Shown: positions 60,608 through 64,000 of the stretch, one piece after another | How positions within the stretch are numbered: position 1 is the stretch's first letter | How the letters are laid out: the number at the start of each line of letters is the position of its first letter | Assembly: GCA_021299385.1 (NCBI GenBank) | Contig: JAJTGZ010000007.1 | Span: forward strand, 23,055 to 87,054 | Origin: Phycisphaeraceae bacterium | Lineage (GTDB): Bacteria > Planctomycetota > Phycisphaerae > Phycisphaerales > UBA1924 | Length of the DNA stretch: 64,000 nucleotides | Direction: 5' to 3' | Position numbers and translations under genes: made by a program | The notes under the pieces: generated by a model | What the model was told of the DNA's origin: nothing | Databases searched by the model: none | Seen by the model: the letters and a program-made list of their open reading frames with translations, nothing else

Positions 60608-61513
60608 TCACCGCCCCCTGGCGCCCTGCACCATCTCCACCGCTAGACGGATCGCGCAGACCATGCTCGTCGCATCGGCCTTCCCCGTGCCGGCGATATC
60701 AAAGGCCGTGCCGTGCGCCGGGCTGGTCCGCACCACCGTCCGCCCACCCCACCGCAGGCCAACGGTCATATTCACGGCACTTCGGCCGTCGAGGAGTTTG
60801 ACGGGGATCAACCCCTGGTCGTGGTACATCGCCACCACCAGGTCATACGCCCCCCCCGCCGCCGCGATAAACACGGCATCCCCCGGCAGCGGCCCGCTGA
60901 CATCGACCCCCTCCGCCCGAGCCCGCGCCACTGCCGGGCCGATCAGCCGCGCATCCTCGTCCCCGAACAATCCACCCTCCCCGGCGTGCGGGTTGATCCC
61001 CGCCACCGCAATCCTCGGCCTTGCAACCCCAAGGTCCACACACGCGTGCTGCCCGAGCATGATCTTCTCATACACACCCCCGGCCGAGATTGCCCCGGGC
61101 ACCTCGCGCAGCGGGATGTGTACCGTCGCCAGTATCACACGCAACCTCGGGCCGACAAACAGCATCCCGCTCGCCGGCGACGCAAACGCCTCGGCCAGCA
61201 ACTCCGTGTGCCCAGGCCAACGCGTGATCCCCGCCGCGTGCCAGGCTTCTTTGGAAATCGGCCCGGTAACAACCGCATCGGCAACACCGGCTTTGACCGC
61301 CTCGATCGCACCCATCACCGCGTCGAACGATTGCCGGCCACCCTCGGCCGTCGGCGAGGCCGGGAACGCCTTGCCCGTTTCACCAAAGAGCACAAACTCC
61401 GCCAAGGGCTTGACCGACGCTTCCGCGAGTGCCGCCCGCGTGATCTCCGGCCCGATCCCGCCCGGGTCGCCAACAGAAATCGCAATCCTTGGCTTGGTGC
61501 GTCCAGTCGCCAT
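60608..61513 (-). CDS. pdxA: 4-hydroxythreonine-4-phosphate dehydrogenase
   Basis: The 301-residue enzyme of the deoxyxylulose-5-phosphate-dependent vitamin B6 pathway oxidises 4-hydroxythreonine phosphate using NAD. Motifs: ISVGDPGGIGPEI, VVTGPISKEAWHAAG, WPGHTELLAEA, GINPHAGEGGLFGDED (metal His), MYHDQGLIPVKLL (metal His), RTSPAHGTAFDIAGTGKA (metal His, usual PDHG reads PAHG). It is 37 bases upstream of fabD on the same strand. Other pdx genes are not here. Confidence 0.94.
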   Translation of the reverse strand: MATGRTKPRIAISVGDPGGIGPEITRAALAEASVKPLAEFVLFGETGKAFPASPTAEGGRQSFDAVMGAIEAVKAGVADAVVTGPISKEAWHAAGITRWPGHTELLAEAFASPASGMLFVGPRLRVILATVHIPLREVPGAISAGGVYEKIMLGQHACVDLGVARPRIAVAGINPHAGEGGLFGDEDARLIGPAVARARAEGVDVSGPLPGDAVFIAAAGGAYDLVVAMYHDQGLIPVKLLDGRSAVNMTVGLRWGGRTVVRTSPAHGTAFDIAGTGKADATSMVCAIRLAVEMVQGARGR

Positions 61514-61550
61514 GCACGCAAGCGTAGTGCCCGCGCGCTAAACTCAACGC

Positions 61551-61703
61551 ATGGACCTCTTCCCCATCATCTTCGGCTCAGTCGTCGTCCTCGGCGGCGC
61601 GGGGGTCTTCATCTGGTGGCGCCGCCAATATGGCGTCGACCGCAAAGACGACTCCATATCCCAACCCAAACCCCCACGCGACCCCTACAACCGCAAGCCC
61701 TAA
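61551..61703 (+). CDS. Small single-pass membrane protein (50 residues)
   Basis: ATG at 61551 starts MDLFPIIFGSVVVLGGAGVF, then IWWRRQYGV and a polar tail ending DPYNRKP. One membrane helix with a basic inside tail is obvious. It is divergent from pdxA with 37 bases between starts. Codon use is genome-like. Function unknown; it may be a small regulator or subunit. The following 61704-61859 holds no gene. Confidence 0.55.
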   Translation: MDLFPIIFGSVVVLGGAGVFIWWRRQYGVDRKDDSISQPKPPRDPYNRKP

Positions 61704-61859
61704 CAGACCAACAAGCTTTGACCACTTCCCCCACTCCGCGTCCCTCCGCCAACCTTCGCCCCCTCCGCGAACCTCTTCTTTTCATCACCCCAAAAACAAA
61801 CCAGCCCGCGAAACACGCGGGCCGGGTGAAGGTTATCTGCTAGCGACTCGACCACACCC

Positions 61860-62177
61860 TCAGGCGTTCTCGATCTTGAGATTCGCCGCCACCGACGCCA
61901 GGTCCTTGCTGATCGAAAGGTCAAAGGGCATCACCCATGAAGCCCCGGCCACCACGCGGGCGATCTTGCCACACTTGACCCGGCTGGTCCAGTCGCGGTT
62001 GCCGCGGATGTAGACATTCAGCGTCTGCTGACGTTGGTTGTGCGCTTTCTTGAGCCCACGCGCTACCACCGGGTTGCGACGCATCAGCCGCTCGATGGTG
62101 TCGATGCTGTCGCGCTTACGCGGCAGCGAGGAAACGGTGCACTTGATGTTCTGCCCAGGCTTAAGTGATTCGATCAT
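61860..62177 (-). CDS. Small conserved hypothetical protein
   Basis: With the ATG at 62177 (CGGAGCG upstream) the product has 105 residues: IESLKPGQNIKCTVSSLPRK, TIERLMRRNPVVARGLKKA, NVYIRGNRDWTSRVKCGKIARVV and GASWVMPFDLSISKD. It is basic and looks like a small nucleic-acid-associated protein, but I cannot place the family. It is divergent from the Memo-family gene. Confidence 0.65.
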   Translation of the reverse strand: MIESLKPGQNIKCTVSSLPRKRDSIDTIERLMRRNPVVARGLKKAHNQRQQTLNVYIRGNRDWTSRVKCGKIARVVAGASWVMPFDLSISKDLASVAANLKIENA

Positions 62178-62313
62178 GGGTCGCTCCGATACCAAAGAAC
62201 CATGCCCAATCCAGCCGGGCACGGCTTCGATGATAGGCGCACCACCCCGCCCAGTCATGCGGCCCACTCGCCACGCCTGCTGCCACCATCCACCTTTGCT
62301 ATGCTCCCCTCCC

Positions 62314-63693
62314 ATGGCACAGCAGCCCCAACCCTTCCCCCCATTTGACCCCAAGGCCGAGCACCAGAATCGGCCGCGTTTGCGCCCTGTTCGGGGCTTC
62401 CCTGCAAACGCCCAGAACGAAAGGGGCGAGCAGGTGCAGATGCTCGGGCTGGCCGACGCGACGCAAATCTCTGACAAGGTCTGCCTGATGGCCCCGGCGG
62501 TGCAGCTGGTGTTGCCCCTGATGGACGGCACCCGCGACGTCGACCAGATCATCACGCAGGTGGGCAAGGGCCTCAACCGCACGATCATGGAGCAGATCAT
62601 CGCCCAGCTCGACGACGCCGGCCTGCTCGAAGGCCCGACCTTCGAGGCGATGTTCGCCACGATGCGCATGCAGTTTGACGCCAGCGAGACGCTCCCCCCG
62701 GCCAGCACGGCGTCGTTTGTCGATGCCCTTGTGCAAGAGGGTGTCCAGGCCGGCAAGATCACCGCCGAGGCACCCGAGGCTGAGCGCGAGGCCTTCGGCG
62801 CCAAGCGCATGCGTGAGGTCTTTGACCAGTTCATTGCCGAGGCACTTAAGGAAGCCAAGGACCCGAGTTACACCGCCCTGCCCAAGGCAATCGTTGTGCC
62901 ACACCTGGACTACGGGCGCGGGTGGATCAACTACGCCAGCATCTACGGCCGGCTGCGCGTTGCCGACCGCCCCGACCGCGTGATCATCCTGGGCACCAAC
63001 CACTTCGGGCGTGCCACGGGCGTCTGCGCCTGCGACAAGGGGTACACCAGTTCGCTCGGAACGTGCAACGTGGACACACAGGCCATCGCCGCCCTGCGCT
63101 CCAAACTCGGCGCCGAGGACGGCAACAAACTCTTCGAGCACCGCTTTGACCACGAGCGCGAGCACTCCATCGAGCTGCAAATCCCATGGATTCAGCACGT
63201 CTTCGGCACCGACGCCAGCGGGGACTACCCGAGGGTCCTGGGCATCCTCGTCCACGACCCGGCCGTCAACAACGGGGAGAGTTACGACGGCAAGGGTGTC
63301 GCGTTGCAGCCGTTTGTCGATGCCCTCAAGGGCGTTGTGCGCGAACTGCCCGGGCGGACGCTGCTTGTCAGCAGCGCGGACCTCTCACACGTGGGCCCGG
63401 CCTTCGGGGACCAGACCCCGCTCGCCGGCGAAGAAGAGCCCGCCGCCTCGGCACGCAACAAGGTCTTCCAGCACGACAACGAGCTGCTCAATCACCTGGC
63501 CAACAGCCGGGTGCCCGAACTGATCGCCGCGATGGCCTGGCAGCAGAACCCGACGCGCTGGTGCAGCACCGGTAACCTCGTGGCCGCGCTGCTGGTAACA
63601 GAGCCGGCGGAGGTCAAAGTCCTCAACTACGCCGCCGCCCTTGACCCACAGGGGATGAGCATGGTTACGAGCACAGCCGTGGCGATGAGTTAG
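62314..63693 (+). CDS. Memo-family protein (AmmeMemoRadiSam system protein B type)
   Basis: The 459-residue protein has an N-terminal extension of about 190 residues with a helical part (VDQIITQVGKGLNRTIMEQIIAQLDDAGLLEG) that looks like a winged helix, then the Memo domain: AIVVPHLDYGRGWINYASIYGRL, VIILGTNHFGRATG, LFEHRFDHEREHSIELQIPWIQ, LLVSSADLSHVGPAFGD and WCSTGNLVAALL. His residues of these blocks and the Cys near the end match the metal-binding site of Memo. Related proteins often sit beside an AMMECR1 domain and a radical-SAM gene; neither is visible here. Confidence 0.85.
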   Translation: MAQQPQPFPPFDPKAEHQNRPRLRPVRGFPANAQNERGEQVQMLGLADATQISDKVCLMAPAVQLVLPLMDGTRDVDQIITQVGKGLNRTIMEQIIAQLDDAGLLEGPTFEAMFATMRMQFDASETLPPASTASFVDALVQEGVQAGKITAEAPEAEREAFGAKRMREVFDQFIAEALKEAKDPSYTALPKAIVVPHLDYGRGWINYASIYGRLRVADRPDRVIILGTNHFGRATGVCACDKGYTSSLGTCNVDTQAIAALRSKLGAEDGNKLFEHRFDHEREHSIELQIPWIQHVFGTDASGDYPRVLGILVHDPAVNNGESYDGKGVALQPFVDALKGVVRELPGRTLLVSSADLSHVGPAFGDQTPLAGEEEPAASARNKVFQHDNELLNHLANSRVPELIAAMAWQQNPTRWCSTGNLVAALLVTEPAEVKVLNYAAALDPQGMSMVTSTAVAMS

Positions 63694-63793
63694 AGGCAGG
63701 CAATAGGGAATGGGCAATGGGCAATAGGCGCAGTGGGCCGTGCGTCGCCGAATGCACTTCTGCGCCTATTGCCTATTGCCTATTGCCTATTGC
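63694..63793. repeat. Inverted and tandem ATTGCC-type repeat between convergent genes
   Basis: GCAATAGGCGCA (63721-63732) faces TGCGCCTATTGC (63761-63772). From about 63766 the seven-base unit CTATTGC is iterated about four to five times to 63797, overlapping the next gene's stop. The hairpin may stop transcription from both sides. Confidence 0.7.
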
Positions 63794-64000
63794 CTATTCC
63801 CCATTGCCTCCCCCCAACAGCGCCAACCACTCCAGATTCCCTTCCTTGTGTTTGCCCCCCGCGCCCCGGATCGGCGATGGTGCCGAGGCGAGAACTTGAG
63901 CGCCGAGTGTGGGCATCGCATCGAGCGTTTGCTGCGCAACGGCGTGGGCCTGCTCGTCGCTGAGGATGCCGCGTGCGTGGCGGTCGATCGCGCTGCGTTC
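63794..64000 (-). CDS. TlyA-type rRNA methyltransferase, C-terminal fragment
   Basis: Sixty-eight residues are inside the window, ending at TAG (63794-63796). The last part, LGAQVLASAPSPIRGAGG with KEGNLEWLALLG, matches the C-terminal SPIxGxxGNxEFLxxL motif of TlyA methyltransferases, which modify 16S/23S rRNA. The N-terminal S4 and methyltransferase core lie beyond base 64000, so the assignment rests on this tail. Confidence 0.7.
   Translation of the reverse strand, partial: ERSAIDRHARGILSDEQAHAVAQQTLDAMPTLGAQVLASAPSPIRGAGGKHKEGNLEWLALLGGGNGE

Overview
The window looks like chromosomal DNA of a high-G+C planctomycete, most likely class Phycisphaerae. Seven secreted proteins end in a C-terminal sorting signal of the form PxP-(G/S)-hydrophobic-RRRR, one exported protein ends in a paired EF-hand (dockerin-like) module typical of that group, and there is a secreted sulfatase. 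Lipoproteins, RND efflux systems, outer-membrane barrels and a chemoreceptor show a diderm cell. This assignment is inference from gene content; no rRNA is present.

Layout. 1-4.7 kb: RND efflux adaptor and permease followed by a glycine-zipper lipoprotein (minus strand). 4.8-9.0 kb: a minus-strand run with an alpha/beta hydrolase, an SDR lacking the catalytic Tyr, two membrane proteins (one fused to a peroxiredoxin-like domain) and an SRPBCC protein. 9-11.7 kb: thioesterase, aquaporin, Y-family polymerase. 11.9-13.8 kb: two sorting-signal proteins, then a 47-bp tandem repeat. 14-21.3 kb: chemoreceptor, MFS transporter, multi-PDZ site-2 protease, GpmI. 21.5-27.2 kb: a dockerin-type protein, two FKBP-type prolyl isomerases in tandem, PurQ, YchF. 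27.3-32.8 kb: two more sorting-signal proteins, RpiA, a copper-type P1B ATPase, a STAS protein. 33-37.9 kb: HU protein with promoter and terminator, a large GT-C-like membrane protein, a Fur-fold regulator without its metal ligands, a LOG-family protein. 38-39.8 kb: Cys-rich secreted protein, HMA-domain lipoprotein, outer-membrane barrel (probable metal-handling unit). 40-47.4 kb: a complete tripartite RND efflux operon with a degenerate M16 peptidase-like protein at its end. 47.7-50.3 kb: three sorting-signal proteins, one with an FGE-like fold. 50.6-51.65 kb: an A+T-richer cassette of three reading frames overlapping by 4 bases, resembling a split abortive-infection N-terminal domain plus an Mrr-like nuclease, bracketed by inverted copies of a palindromic repeat. 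51.9-56.7 kb: exported Gfo/Idh/MocA oxidoreductase, sulfatase, outer-membrane barrel. 56.9-64 kb: tRNA-Pro(GGG), membrane hypotheticals, a poly-Pro lipoprotein, FabD, PdxA, a 50-residue membrane protein, a small conserved hypothetical, a Memo-family protein and the C-terminus of a TlyA-like methyltransferase.

The strongest candidate for something undescribed is the cassette at 50.57-51.65 kb. A second global signal is the scarcity of GTSAC (GTCAC/GTGAC) relative to GTWAC in this G+C-rich DNA. Several dispersed palindromic repeats and a 21-bp perfect inverted repeat at 53.1 kb are also unexplained by the genes.
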